64,000 nt of DNA from Micromonospora peucetia (GCF_900091625.1 NZ_FMIC01000002.1:62001-126000); one strand, 5' to 3'; counted from the first letter of the stretch, positions 32,393 through 40,890 are shown. The notes: generated by a model from the sequence alone, not told the origin. Program-made: numbers and translations.

Positions 32393-32848
32393 GTGCAGAT
32401 CTCCGCGCGCGGCGACTACGCGGTACGGGCGACCCTGAGCCTCGCCACCGCGTACCCCCGCCTGATGTCCACCCAGGCCATCGCCGCGGAGCAGGACATG
32501 CCGCGCAAGTTCCTGGAGGCCGTCCTGGCCGACCTGCGACGGGCCGGCATCGTCCGGGCGCAGCGCGGCGCCGAGGGCGGCTACACGCTTGCCCGGCCGC
32601 CGCGCGAGGTGACCGTCGGCGCGGTGCTGCGCGCGGTGGAGGGTCCGCTGGCCGGGGTCCGCGGGCTGCGCCCGGAGGAGACCCGTTACGAGGGCGCGGC
32701 GGAGAACCTGCCCGGGCTCTGGGTCGCGGTACGGGCCGCCGTGCGGCGGGTGGTCGACGAGGTGAGCCTCGCGGAGATTGTCAGCGGCCGGCTGCCCGCC
32801 CACGTCCGCAGGTTGACGGCTCTGCCCGACGCCTGGGAGCCGCGCTGA
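32393..32848 (+). CDS. Rrf2-family regulator without cluster cysteines
   Basis: A 151-residue winged-helix protein starting MQISARGDYAVRATLSLA, the Rrf2 family opening. The recognition segment is AEQDMPRKFLEAVLADLRRA and the wing is RGAEGGYTLARPP. IscR and NsrR need three cysteines around residues 90-110 for their iron-sulfur cluster; this protein has no cysteine at all, so it must sense something else or nothing. The GTG at 32393 is inferred from a -10-like CATGAT a few bases upstream. It overlaps the following acetyltransferase start (TGATG). Confidence 0.9.
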   Translation: MQISARGDYAVRATLSLATAYPRLMSTQAIAAEQDMPRKFLEAVLADLRRAGIVRAQRGAEGGYTLARPPREVTVGAVLRAVEGPLAGVRGLRPEETRYEGAAENLPGLWVAVRAAVRRVVDEVSLAEIVSGRLPAHVRRLTALPDAWEPR

Positions 32849-33360
32849 TGCCCACTCCCACCCTGCACACCGACCGCCTGCTGCTGGAGCCCTACCGGCC
32901 GGACGACGCCAAGGACTTCATAGCCCTGCTCACCGACCCGGAGGTGGGCCGGTTCATGGGCGACGGCCCGCTGACCGCCGACGAGGCCGGCGCCCTCTTC
33001 GGACGGGTGTTCACCAAGGTCTACGCGGACGACCTCTTCGACGTGTGGGCGGTGCGCCGGGATGGTCACTACGTCGGGCACGCCGAGCTCAAGCGCACGG
33101 ACCAGGTCGACGGCCACGAGATCATCTACGCGCTGGCGAAGCCGGCCTGGGGCGCCGGTCTCGGCACCGAACTGGCCCGGGCCCTGGTCCGCCACGGCTT
33201 CGACACCCTCGGCCTGCCCCGGGTGTACGCGACGGTCGCCGAGGCCAACCACGCCTCGCTGGCGCTGCTGGGCAGGCTCGGCTTCGTCCACGAGCGCGAC
33301 ATCGCCGAGGCCGACGGCACGGTCACCCGCGTCTTGGTCGTCAACCGCGCCCCCGCCTGA
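32848..33360 (+). CDS. GNAT N-acetyltransferase, RimJ/RimL type
   Basis: A 170-residue acetyltransferase. LHTDRLLLEPYRPDDAKDF is the RimJ/RimL-like start. The acetyl-CoA loop is WGAGLGTELARALVRHGF, and VYATVAEANHASLALLGRLGF is the family's C-terminal block. Such enzymes acetylate protein N-termini, ribosomal proteins or small amines. It is translationally coupled to the Rrf2 regulator upstream, which may control it. Confidence 0.9.
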   Translation: MPTPTLHTDRLLLEPYRPDDAKDFIALLTDPEVGRFMGDGPLTADEAGALFGRVFTKVYADDLFDVWAVRRDGHYVGHAELKRTDQVDGHEIIYALAKPAWGAGLGTELARALVRHGFDTLGLPRVYATVAEANHASLALLGRLGFVHERDIAEADGTVTRVLVVNRAPA

Positions 33361-33400
33361 CGCCGCCCACTCCGGATCGGCGCCGGCCGACATCGAGGTG

Positions 33401-33497
33401 AACCCCTGTCCCGGCGGGCGGGGCCACGGGGCGCGGGCCGGGTTCTGCGGGGTTGCCCCGGTCCTTGGCACCGTCCATGCCGGACGGGACAGGGGTT
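33401..33497. repeat. 97-bp element bounded by a 13-bp perfect inverted repeat
   Basis: AACCCCTGTCCCG (33401-33413) is repeated in inverted orientation at 33485-33497. The interior is GC-rich with no gene. It lies in the leader of the DUF4236 gene and may be a structured RNA or a small repeat element. Confidence 0.3.
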
Positions 33498-33566
33498 TCG
33501 CGATTCGGCGATCCGGGCATGTTCGGGTTCGACAGGGCAGGGAAGGGACTCGAAGGGAGCACGACG

Positions 33567-33746
33567 ATGGGTCTGATGTTTCGCAAGCGCAAGAAGTACG
33601 GCCCGATCATCCTGAACTTCACCGAGAACGGCTTCTCGTCCTGGAGCATCAAGATCGGTCGCTGGTCCTGGAACTCCCGAGCCAAGGCGCACCGGGTCGA
33701 CCTGCCGGGTCCGCTGTCCTGGAAGCAGGACAAGTCCCGGGCGTGA
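33567..33746 (+). CDS. DUF4236 small protein
   Basis: A 59-residue basic protein: MGLMFRKRKKYGPIILNFT, then SSWSIKIGRWSWNSRAKAH and VDLPGPLSWKQDK. The alternating strand pattern and the final LPGxLSW block fit DUF4236, a small domain often found at the N-terminus of larger bacterial proteins but stand-alone in many actinomycetes. AAGGGAG lies upstream of the ATG. A strong hairpin follows at once. Function unknown. Confidence 0.8.
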   Translation: MGLMFRKRKKYGPIILNFTENGFSSWSIKIGRWSWNSRAKAHRVDLPGPLSWKQDKSRA

Positions 33747-33759
33747 GGTCCCGAGGTCT

Positions 33760-33792
33760 AGCGGGGTGCCGGTGCTTCACCGGCACCCCGCT
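33760..33792. terminator. Strong terminator hairpin
   Basis: AGCGGGGTGCCGGTG and its exact complement form a 15-bp stem with a CTT loop, 13 bases after the DUF4236 stop and ahead of the convergent gene ending at 33840. Likely bidirectional. Confidence 0.7.
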
Positions 33793-33839
33793 CGGCGTCT
33801 GCGTCAGAAGCCGACTCTCCATCGTGAGGCGCGGATGCG

Positions 33840-34730
33840 TCAGGAGGCCGGCCCGGTGTCCCGTGCGGAGATGACCACGTCGCCGCCGAGCCGGCCGTGT
33901 TCCGGGTCGCGGGCCGCCTCCCCCGCGTCGAGCAGCCCGGTCAACGCCCGGACGGCGTCGGACGACCGGTAGACGGTCTCGGTGAGGGCGTGCCGGCGAA
34001 GCTCGGTGACCGTACGCGGGCCGGAGCGCGCCAGCTCGGCCAGCAACTCGCGGTGCAGCGGGCCGGGCTCGGGGCCCCCGACGACGTCGTGCAGCCGTCC
34101 GGCCGGGTCGCGGTAGCGCACGCCGGCGGCCCCGTCGACCGCCCAGAGCGCCTCCTTGAACGCCTCCAGGCTCTTGCCCGACCCGGTCGCGAAGGCGAAC
34201 AGCCGCCCGGGGGCGCCGTCGGCGGGCACCACCTCCACCTCGGTCGTCAGCGGGAACCCGGCGTCGGCGAGGGCGACGCGCGCGGCCGTTCCGGGGGCGG
34301 TGGCGAGCAGCATGTCCGCCGGCTTACCGGCCGCCGCGGCGGTCAGCACCGCGGGGTCGGCGGCATCGTCGTCCACGACGGACAGCAGGGGCGCGCCGGC
34401 CGCACCGGCCGCCTTCACCGCCACCGGTAACCGGGCCGGGCCGCCGGGCACGAGGTGCACGGCGACGCCTGCCGGCAGTTCCGCCTCCACGGCGCCGAGC
34501 CGGGCCGGCAGTTCCTCGGTGCCGTCGGCGAGCACCAGCACGGTGAGCTGGCGACCCCGCAGCCGGTCGGCGTGTCCGGCGACCACCCGCAGCGCGGCCT
34601 CCGCGGAGCCGGCGTCGCCACCGGCGTACGCCAGGGCGAGGGTGGCCCGGCGGGCGCGGTGCAGCGCGCCCGGTAGCCAGGTATCCAGGTGTCGGACGAG
34701 CAGCTCGCGCAGGACGGCGTCGGTCGGCAT
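33840..34730 (-). CDS. Hypothetical protein with C-terminal winged-helix-like region
   Basis: A 296-residue soluble protein, Ala/Leu-rich, with no signal or membrane segment. Residues 1-200 look alpha/beta (alternating strands such as QLTVLVLADGTEELPARLG and PLLSVVDDDAADPAVL). The last 90 residues (LHRELLAELARSGPRTVTEL, then RALTGLLDAGEAARDPEHG) resemble a winged helix as in the C-terminus of three-Cys-motif partner proteins, though no cysteine motif is present. The family is not recognised with confidence. It may be transcribed alone from an ATG at 34730. Confidence 0.75.
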   Translation of the reverse strand: MPTDAVLRELLVRHLDTWLPGALHRARRATLALAYAGGDAGSAEAALRVVAGHADRLRGRQLTVLVLADGTEELPARLGAVEAELPAGVAVHLVPGGPARLPVAVKAAGAAGAPLLSVVDDDAADPAVLTAAAAGKPADMLLATAPGTAARVALADAGFPLTTEVEVVPADGAPGRLFAFATGSGKSLEAFKEALWAVDGAAGVRYRDPAGRLHDVVGGPEPGPLHRELLAELARSGPRTVTELRRHALTETVYRSSDAVRALTGLLDAGEAARDPEHGRLGGDVVISARDTGPAS

Positions 34731-34882
34731 GCTGCCGTTCTACCGCACGCCCGCCCCGGCCGGGTCAGCTCCCCCGCCCAGACGGGGCGTCGCGGTGCCC
34801 CGGTCGGGGCGTCGCGGCACCTGGTGGGGGCGTCGCGGTGCCCCGGGTCGGGTCCGGACGGGGCTGGCGGTGCCCGGTCGGG

Positions 34883-35404
34883 TCACGCCGGGACGGAGAT
34901 GCCCACCCCGCCGCGGGTCTGGCCGCCGTAGCGCCGCCGCTCGGCGTCCAGGTCGAGCCGGCCGATCCGCTTGCGCGCGGCCAGGGCGGCGTCGTCGAGC
35001 CGGTCGGCGGGCACCAGCCAGACGATCTCGAACTCCAGCCCGTCCGGGTCCTGGCCGTAGAGGCTCTTGGTGGTGCCGTGGTCGGAGGCACCGACCAGGG
35101 CTCCGGCGGCGGTGAGCCGCTGCGCGGTGACCTCCAACTCGTCGAGGGTGTCGACCTCCCAGGCCAGGTGGTAGAGCCCGACGGTGCCGCGACCGGCGGT
35201 GGAGCGGCCGGTGCCCGCGCCCATCTCGAACAGGCCCAGGTCGTGGTCGTTGGTGGAGCCGGGCGCCTGGAGGAAGGCGGCGCCCCGGAAGCCGTCCGGA
35301 GTCATCGGGATCGGCCGGAAGCCCAGCACGTCGCGGTAGAAGGCGACGCTGCGGGCGAGCTCACTGACGTAGAGCACGGCGTGGTTGAGGCGGTGGATTC
35401 CCAT
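34883..35404 (-). CDS. VOC-family (glyoxalase/ring-cleavage dioxygenase-like) protein
   Basis: A 173-residue metal-dependent VOC protein made of two beta-alpha-beta-beta-beta modules. Metal ligands are likely His8 (RLNHAVLYVS), His in GLYHLAWEV and Glu in DPDGLEFEIVW. It resembles single-domain catechol dioxygenase-like proteins that act on aromatic or electrophilic compounds. The ATG at 35404 is preceded by TAGCGT (6 bases) and TTGAAT 17 bp further up, so the transcript is probably leaderless. It is divergent from a MarR gene and shares an operator with it. Confidence 0.9.
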   Translation of the reverse strand: MGIHRLNHAVLYVSELARSVAFYRDVLGFRPIPMTPDGFRGAAFLQAPGSTNDHDLGLFEMGAGTGRSTAGRGTVGLYHLAWEVDTLDELEVTAQRLTAAGALVGASDHGTTKSLYGQDPDGLEFEIVWLVPADRLDDAALAARKRIGRLDLDAERRRYGGQTRGGVGISVPA

Positions 35405-35463
35405 GCCCCGACGCTAGCGTGATTTCGTTGAGCATTCAACTATATGACGTATGATGGACGTCA
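35402..35463. promoter_or_regulatory. Shared MarR operator and two divergent leaderless promoters
   Basis: GTTGA-gcat-TCAAC (35427-35440) is a perfect dyad. On the + strand its TTGAGC (35428) is the -35 box for TATGAT at 35450, 7 bases before the MarR ATG at 35463. On the - strand its TTGAAT (35434-35439) is the -35 box, 17 bp from TAGCGT (35411-35416), 6 bases before the VOC ATG at 35404. One MarR dimer would block both promoters. Confidence 0.7.
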
Positions 35464-35915
35464 TGACCCGCTGGCTGGATCCCGACGAGCAACGCACCTG
35501 GCGCGCCTACCTGACCTCCTCCCGCGCCCTGATGGAGACGCTGGACCGGGAGCTGCAACGCGAAGCCGGGATGCCGCACGCCTACTACGAGATCCTGGTC
35601 CGGCTCTCCGAGGCGCCGCAGCGGCGGTTGCGGATGAGCGACCTGGCCGAGGCGAGCGGCTCCTCGCGCAGCCGGCTCTCGCACGCCGTGGCCCGGCTGG
35701 AGGCGGCCGGCTGGGTCCGCCGCGAGGAGTGCCCCACCGACCGGCGCGGGCAGATCGCGGTCCTGACCGACGACGGATTCGCCACCCTCGCCGCCGCCGC
35801 GCCCGGCCACGTCGAGGGGGTACGCCGGCATCTGTTCGACGCGTTGAGCCCGGCCCAGGTGGACCAGTTGCGCCGGATCAGCGAGACGCTCGCCGCACAC
35901 CTGACCGGTTCCTGA
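35463..35915 (+). CDS. MarR-family transcriptional regulator
   Basis: A 150-residue winged-helix repressor. The recognition part is MSDLAEASGSSRSRLSHAVARLEAAGWVRRE and the wing is CPTDRRGQIAVLTDDG. The long N- and C-terminal helices form the dimer interface. Its ATG at 35463 fits a leaderless transcript; an upstream in-frame ATG at 35451 would fall inside the -10 box. It almost certainly controls itself and the divergent VOC gene through the palindrome between them, with an aromatic or electrophilic ligand as inducer. Confidence 0.92.
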   Translation: MTRWLDPDEQRTWRAYLTSSRALMETLDRELQREAGMPHAYYEILVRLSEAPQRRLRMSDLAEASGSSRSRLSHAVARLEAAGWVRREECPTDRRGQIAVLTDDGFATLAAAAPGHVEGVRRHLFDALSPAQVDQLRRISETLAAHLTGS

Positions 35916-35972
35916 CCAATCCACCCCTGTCCGGGTCTTGTACTTACCGTCGTCGGATGAGCACGATGGGGC

Positions 35973-37523
35973 GTGCCTTCCGGCTTCGGTGAACTGACTG
36001 ACCAGGCGCACCACCTGGTTTCCGCCGGCGACCTCGCCGGCGCCCAACGGCTGCTCGCCGACGCGCTGACCGACGCCGACCCGCGTCCGGCCAACGCCAC
36101 GCCCGAGCTGGCCGAGGCCGCCAGCCTCCAGGCCCGCGTGCTGGTCGCCCTCGGCGAGCCGCACTCCGCGCGGGGCTGGGCCGCGTTCGCGTACGCGGCC
36201 ACAACCCGGTTGTACGGGCGCTGCGACCAGCGCACCGTGGCCGCCGCGGCCACCCTCGCGGCAGTGCTGCACCGGGTCGGCAGCTGGTCCCGCGCCGCCC
36301 GGCTCTACCAGGAAGTGATCATCGAGCTGACCGCGCTGGACGGTCCCGAGTCACTGCGGGTGCTCGCCGCCCACGCAGACCTGGCCACCGTGGAGTACGC
36401 GCGCGGCCAGTGCCCGGTGGCCCGCGACCGGTTGCAGGACGCCTGGGAGCTGCACCGCGAGGTCTACGGTGACGGGCACCCCAGCGGGATCAAGATGCTG
36501 GCCCGGCTCGGGGCGATGCAGCGCGACTGCGGGCAGTTCGTCGAGGCGCACGACAACCTGGCGCTCGCCAGGGAGCTGTGCCGGCAGCACCTGCCGGCCG
36601 ACGATCCGCTGGCGGCGCAGGTGGCGGTGCTGGCCCGGGCGGCGGCCAACCCGGACCACGTCTGCGCCGACACCGCCCCCGTCGGCCGGGACGACCCGAT
36701 CGTGCCGTCCGCGCGTACCCCGCCCCCGGGCGACGGGCCGTCGACGGCGTACCACCCCTCGCAGCCGGGTTACCGCCCGACGGAGCCGGACCCGTACGCC
36801 GGGCCGCCGTACGTGGTGCCGACACCCCGACAACCGGCGGAGGACCCGCCACCCGGCTGGTGGCCCCCCGAGGCCGCCGCCGAGGACGCGCCGGCCGACA
36901 GCGCCGTGCCGCCGGCTGTCGTCCCCCTGGCCGGCGGCGCCAACGAGGAGGCCGACGGGGTACACCGGGTCCGCCAGCACGGCGCACCCGAGGAGCCCTA
37001 CCAGCCGTCGCGGCTGCTGCCGGTGCCGGTGCACCGCGCCCCGCCCCGGCGCGGCAACCGGCTGCTGCCGCTCGTCGTCGGTGGCGTCGCGGTGGTGCTG
37101 CTGGGCACGGCGGCGGTGATCGCCGGAGTGGCCGGGGTGGACGGTGACTCCGACCCGGCGCCCCCGGTGGCGACCGGCGGACCGGCCTCCGCAGCGGCCG
37201 GCACGGTCACCCCGCCCGCCGCCGGCCCGACAACCGGTGCCGTGGCCTCCCCCGGCAGCCCGCCGAGCTCGGTGACGCTGCGCGACAACCGTGACAACGT
37301 GGCGCTGCGCTGGGCTTACCCGGCCGGCGGGGAGGGCCCGGTGGTCATCTCGGGCGGCCGGGTCGGCCAGGCGCAGACGGCCTTCGCCAACCTGCCCGCC
37401 GGCACCACCGCCTTCGTCGTCTACGGCCTGAACCGCAGCACCGACTACTGCTTCACGGTCGCGGTCGTCTGGTCGACCGACACGATCGCCCGGGCACCGG
37501 AGGTCTGCACCCGCCGCAGCTGA
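35973..37523 (+). CDS. TPR membrane protein with extracellular fibronectin III domain
   Basis: A 516-residue single-pass protein. Residues 1-230 form TPR-like helical hairpins (for example LASLQARVLVALGEP-type repeats and VGSWSRAARLYQEVIIEL). A Pro/Glu-rich linker (230-350) leads to one transmembrane helix (LLPLVVGGVAVVLLGTAAVI, about 362-382). Outside are a Pro/Thr linker and a fibronectin III-like domain to residue 516 with two cysteines (DYCFTVAVVW and EVCTRRS) that may pair. The layout suggests a scaffold linking cytoplasmic partners to the cell surface. GTG start at 35973. No enzymatic domain is visible. Confidence 0.85.
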   Translation: MPSGFGELTDQAHHLVSAGDLAGAQRLLADALTDADPRPANATPELAEAASLQARVLVALGEPHSARGWAAFAYAATTRLYGRCDQRTVAAAATLAAVLHRVGSWSRAARLYQEVIIELTALDGPESLRVLAAHADLATVEYARGQCPVARDRLQDAWELHREVYGDGHPSGIKMLARLGAMQRDCGQFVEAHDNLALARELCRQHLPADDPLAAQVAVLARAAANPDHVCADTAPVGRDDPIVPSARTPPPGDGPSTAYHPSQPGYRPTEPDPYAGPPYVVPTPRQPAEDPPPGWWPPEAAAEDAPADSAVPPAVVPLAGGANEEADGVHRVRQHGAPEEPYQPSRLLPVPVHRAPPRRGNRLLPLVVGGVAVVLLGTAAVIAGVAGVDGDSDPAPPVATGGPASAAAGTVTPPAAGPTTGAVASPGSPPSSVTLRDNRDNVALRWAYPAGGEGPVVISGGRVGQAQTAFANLPAGTTAFVVYGLNRSTDYCFTVAVVWSTDTIARAPEVCTRRS

Positions 37524-37547
37524 CGAGCCGGCGTCGGCCCCTTCCAG

Positions 37548-39035
37548 TCAGGGGCGCTCCGGGTCGGGCAGGGCCGGCAGCAGCAGCCGCACCCGCAGCC
37601 CCGGACCGCCGGCCCGGCCGGGATGCGCGTCGGCCAGGTCGATGCCGCCGCCGGCCCGGCGGACCAGCTCGCGCACGATGGCCAGGCCGAGGCCGGCACC
37701 GCCGTCGTCCCGGGCCCGGGCGTCGTCCAGCCGGGTGAACCGGCCGAAGACCCGCTCCCGGTCCGCAACCGGGACACCCGGCCCGTCGTCGGTCACCGTC
37801 ACCAGGTGGTACGCCGTCGCGCCGACACCACTGCCGTCGCTCTTTCCCCGGCCGGTGGGCGGCCCGACGGCCAGCACCACCTCGCCGTGGGCGTGCCGGA
37901 CCGCGTTGTCGACCAGGTTGGTCAGGATCCGTCGCAGCTCGTCGGAGTCGCCTTCGGTCCACAACGGCACCGTTGGCGCGTCGAGGCGCACCGGCGGCGA
38001 CGGGTACCGGGCCGCCACCGCCGCCAGCAGGGCACCCAGCTCGACCGGCCCGGTGGCCCGCGCCGGTGGCCCCTCGTCGAGCCGGGCCAGCAGCAGCAGG
38101 TCGTCGACGAGCCGGCCGAGCCGCTCGGTGTCGGCGAGCAGGTTCGCCGACACCGCCGTCCAGTCCGTCCGGTCGGCCAGCCGCCGGGCCACCTCCAGCT
38201 CGGTACGGATGTTCGTCAGCGGGCTGCGCAGCTCGTGCGCCGCGTCGGCGACGAACGCCCGTTGCCGGTCCCGGGCGGACTCCAGCCGGCCCAGCATCCC
38301 GTTGAGCGTGACCGCCAGCCGGTGGATCTCGTCCTGTGAAGCCGGTACGGGCAGCCGCCCGCCGCCGTCCCGCCCGGTGATCTCCTCGGCGCCCCGGCGC
38401 AACCCCTCCACCGGGCGCAGGGTCGCCCCCACCACCCGCCAGGCCACGGCGGCGAGCACCGCCACCAGCAGCGGGAAGCTCACCAGCAGGATGGTCCGGA
38501 CGACATGCGCGCTGTGCCGTACGTCCGCCAGTGACCGGGCCACCAGGACGGTGCGCGGATCGGCGGCGGTGCCCGCCGGTACGGCCACCACCCGGACCGG
38601 CCCGGCCAGGCCGACCCGCTCCCCCGACACCGTCAGCCGCTGCCGGGCGCCGGCGTCGATCCGTTTCGGCGACACCATCGGCACCAACCGGTCGGCGTCG
38701 ATCGAGGCGGCCCGCACCCTCCCCGCGGCGTCGATCACCTGCACCCGGACCTGTCCCCCGGCCACCGGCAGCGGGTCGGGCAGGACCTCCTCGGCGGCGA
38801 GCAGCGCGACCGCGTCGGCGGTCCGGAACGCCTCGGTGTCCACGGCGCGTTGCAGGGCCCAGCCCAGCACCGCGAGCAGGACGAGCCCGCCGACGGCCAG
38901 TCCCCCCGAGACGCCGAGCACCCCGACCGCCATCAGGCGCCCGCGCAACCCGAGCGCGCCCCGCAGCCGCCGCGACAGGAAGGGCCTCTTCCTGTCGCCT
39001 GGGCGACCGGAAGGGGCCCTTCCCTCGCCTGTCAC
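37548..39035 (-). CDS. Sensor histidine kinase (HAMP-HisKA-HATPase)
   Basis: A 495-residue membrane kinase. The first helix (LMAVGVLGVSGGLAVGGLVL) and second (TILLVSFPLLVAVLAAVAWR) enclose a roughly 120-residue extracellular sensor. HAMP follows, then the phospho-acceptor His in AFVADAAHELRSPLTNIRTE, the N box NLVDNAVRHA, and G boxes DDGPGVP and GAGLGLAIV. The GTG at 39035 overlaps the stop of the response regulator gene by four bases. The first 30 residues are encoded by palindromic DNA and look unlike family members, which often start closer to the first helix. It pairs with the upstream response regulator. The signal is unknown; the divergent LolA-like protein suggests the cell envelope. 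Confidence 0.93.
   Translation of the reverse strand: MTGEGRAPSGRPGDRKRPFLSRRLRGALGLRGRLMAVGVLGVSGGLAVGGLVLLAVLGWALQRAVDTEAFRTADAVALLAAEEVLPDPLPVAGGQVRVQVIDAAGRVRAASIDADRLVPMVSPKRIDAGARQRLTVSGERVGLAGPVRVVAVPAGTAADPRTVLVARSLADVRHSAHVVRTILLVSFPLLVAVLAAVAWRVVGATLRPVEGLRRGAEEITGRDGGGRLPVPASQDEIHRLAVTLNGMLGRLESARDRQRAFVADAAHELRSPLTNIRTELEVARRLADRTDWTAVSANLLADTERLGRLVDDLLLLARLDEGPPARATGPVELGALLAAVAARYPSPPVRLDAPTVPLWTEGDSDELRRILTNLVDNAVRHAHGEVVLAVGPPTGRGKSDGSGVGATAYHLVTVTDDGPGVPVADRERVFGRFTRLDDARARDDGGAGLGLAIVRELVRRAGGGIDLADAHPGRAGGPGLRVRLLLPALPDPERP
38971..39030. repeat. REP-like palindrome cluster inside the kinase start
   Basis: GCGACAGGAAG and CTTCCTGTCGC form an 11-bp stem with a 5-base loop (about 38971-38997), followed by GGAAGGG-G-CCCTTCC (39009-39023). 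The motif looks like the GAAGGGGCCC-type palindromes common in this group. Here it encodes the variable N-terminus of the kinase. Confidence 0.5.
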
Positions 39036-39688
39036 GGGGCGAGCCGGTAGCCGGCGCCCCGGACCGTCTCCAGGCGCTCCCGGCCGATCTTGCGCCGCAG
39101 GTATCCGACATAGACCTCGACCGCGTTGGGCGCCGTCTCGACGCTGGCGTCCCAGACGTGGTCCAGCAGCTCGGTCTTGGAGACCACCTCGCCGCAACGC
39201 CGCATCAGGTAGTCCAGCAGCGCGAACTCACGGCTGGTCAACGCGACCTCGACGTCGGCCCGGGTCACCCGCCGCCGGGCCGGGTCGAGCCGCAGGTCGC
39301 CGACCGCGAGCACCGTGGGGCGCTCGGGGGCACCACGGCGCAGCAGGGCCCGCAGCCGGGCCAGCAGCACGACGTACGAGAAGGGCTTGGTCAGGTAGTC
39401 GTCGGCTCCGCAGTCCAGTCCGTCGGCCTGGTCGTACTCGCCGTCCTTGGCCGAGAGCATGAGCACCGGGAGCCAGTGCTCCTCGGCGCGCAGCCGGCGA
39501 ACCAGTTCGTAGCCGGAGAGGCCGGGCAGCATCACGTCGAGGATCATCGCGTCGTACCCGCCGTGCCGGGCCGCGTCGAGCCCCTCCGGGCCGGTAGCCG
39601 CCACGTCCACCGCGAAGCCCTCGGCCTGCAGGCCCCGTTGCAGCGCGGACGCCAGCCGCGACTCGTCCTCCACCACCAACAACCGCAC
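39032..39688 (-). CDS. OmpR-family response regulator
   Basis: A 218-residue regulator. Receiver residues are Glu7-Asp8, the phospho-acceptor Asp51 in MILDVMLPG, and Lys in DYLTKPFSY. The C-terminal winged helix has SREFALLDYLMRRCGEVVSKTELLDHVW and ends YVGYLRRKIG and GAGYRLAP. GTG start at 39688. It is the first gene of a two-gene operon with the kinase and is divergent from the LolA-like gene, a probable target. Confidence 0.94.
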   Translation of the reverse strand: MRLLVVEDESRLASALQRGLQAEGFAVDVAATGPEGLDAARHGGYDAMILDVMLPGLSGYELVRRLRAEEHWLPVLMLSAKDGEYDQADGLDCGADDYLTKPFSYVVLLARLRALLRRGAPERPTVLAVGDLRLDPARRRVTRADVEVALTSREFALLDYLMRRCGEVVSKTELLDHVWDASVETAPNAVEVYVGYLRRKIGRERLETVRGAGYRLAP

Positions 39689-39783
39689 GGGTCAAGGGTG
39701 CCACCCCCGGACGAGGGGTCGTACCGTCGTCCTCAGCACCCTCACAGCGTCGAGGGGGCAGGATGTCCGGCAGGAGGTGTCAC

Positions 39784-40890
39784 ATGTCCGTCCTGAAGAG
39801 CCGTCCCGTCCTACGCTGGCTGGTCCCGGTGACCGCCGTCGTGACCGTCATTGGCGGCGGCGCCGCGCTCGGCACGTTCGCCGCCCAGGCCGAGCCGAGC
39901 CTGCCGCCGCGTACCGCCGCCCAACTCCTGGTCGACCTGCAGACCTCCCGGCTGGAGGGGCTCTCCGGCACGGTCGTGCAGCGCGCCGACCTGGGTCTGC
40001 CGCCGCTGGCCGGCCTGGTCGGCGGCGACGGCCTGACCGGCCTGCTGACCGGCACCCACACGCTGCGGGTCTGGCATTCCGGGCCCGACCGGCAGCGCGT
40101 CGCCCTGATGGACACGCTCGGCGAGCGGGACGTCATCCGCAACGGCCGGGACGTGTGGATCTGGAACAGCCGGTCCAACACCGCCACCCACCGCACCCTG
40201 CCCGAGCACACCGCCGGGGCGGACGCCCCGGAACTGCCGGCCACCCCCGGGGAGGCGGCCGACCGGGCCCTGGCAGCGATCGACCCGAGCACCGAGGTGA
40301 GCGTCGGACGGTCCGCCACGGTCGCCGGCCGGGACGCGTACGAGCTGGTGCTCGCGCCACGCGACGCCGCCTCGCTGGTGCACCAGGTGCGCATCGCCAT
40401 CGACGCGCGCGAGCACGTGCCGCTGCGCTTCGAGGTCTTCGCCGACGGCAGCGACAAGCCGGCCTTCGAGCTGGCCTTCACCCAGGTGTCGTACGCCCGG
40501 CCGGACGCCGACCAGTTCAACTTCAACCCGCCGCCCGGGGTGAAGGTGACCGAGGAGACCGCCGGGAAGCGGCCCGCCGCCGCGCCCGGGAAGCAGCCCA
40601 CCGAGCGGCCGGACGTGCGTACCGTCGGCGAGAGCTGGACCACGGTGGTGGTCGCGCGCCTCGACGGCGCCGGAGCGCCCGACCGGGCCGGGGCCGCGCC
40701 CGAGCGGGCCGGAAAGGAAGCGACCGGCGACCCGGCGGCGCTGCTCGGCGCGCTGCCTGCGGTCAGCGGCGACTGGGGCAGCGGCCGGCTGCTGACCGGA
40801 AAACTGTTCAGCGCGCTGCTCACCGACGACGGTCGGCTGATCGCTGGAGCGGTGACGCCGGAGCGGCTCTACGAGGTGGCCAGGGGCTGA
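39784..40890 (+). CDS. Exported LolA/RseB-like protein
   Basis: A 368-residue protein with an N-terminal signal or anchor (VLRWLVPVTAVVTVIGGGAA, cleavage after about residue 35). A beta-rich domain resembling outer-membrane lipoprotein carrier LolA and the sensor domain of RseB/MucB follows: VVQRADLGLPPL, VWHSGPDRQRVALMDTLGE, DVWIWNSRSNTATH and DADQFNFNPPPGV are typical. AGGAGG precedes the ATG at 39784. In actinobacteria such proteins often sit beside sigma factors or two-component systems and may bind lipid or sense envelope stress. It is divergent from the response regulator with 96 bp between. Confidence 0.85.
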   Translation: MSVLKSRPVLRWLVPVTAVVTVIGGGAALGTFAAQAEPSLPPRTAAQLLVDLQTSRLEGLSGTVVQRADLGLPPLAGLVGGDGLTGLLTGTHTLRVWHSGPDRQRVALMDTLGERDVIRNGRDVWIWNSRSNTATHRTLPEHTAGADAPELPATPGEAADRALAAIDPSTEVSVGRSATVAGRDAYELVLAPRDAASLVHQVRIAIDAREHVPLRFEVFADGSDKPAFELAFTQVSYARPDADQFNFNPPPGVKVTEETAGKRPAAAPGKQPTERPDVRTVGESWTTVVVARLDGAGAPDRAGAAPERAGKEATGDPAALLGALPAVSGDWGSGRLLTGKLFSALLTDDGRLIAGAVTPERLYEVARG

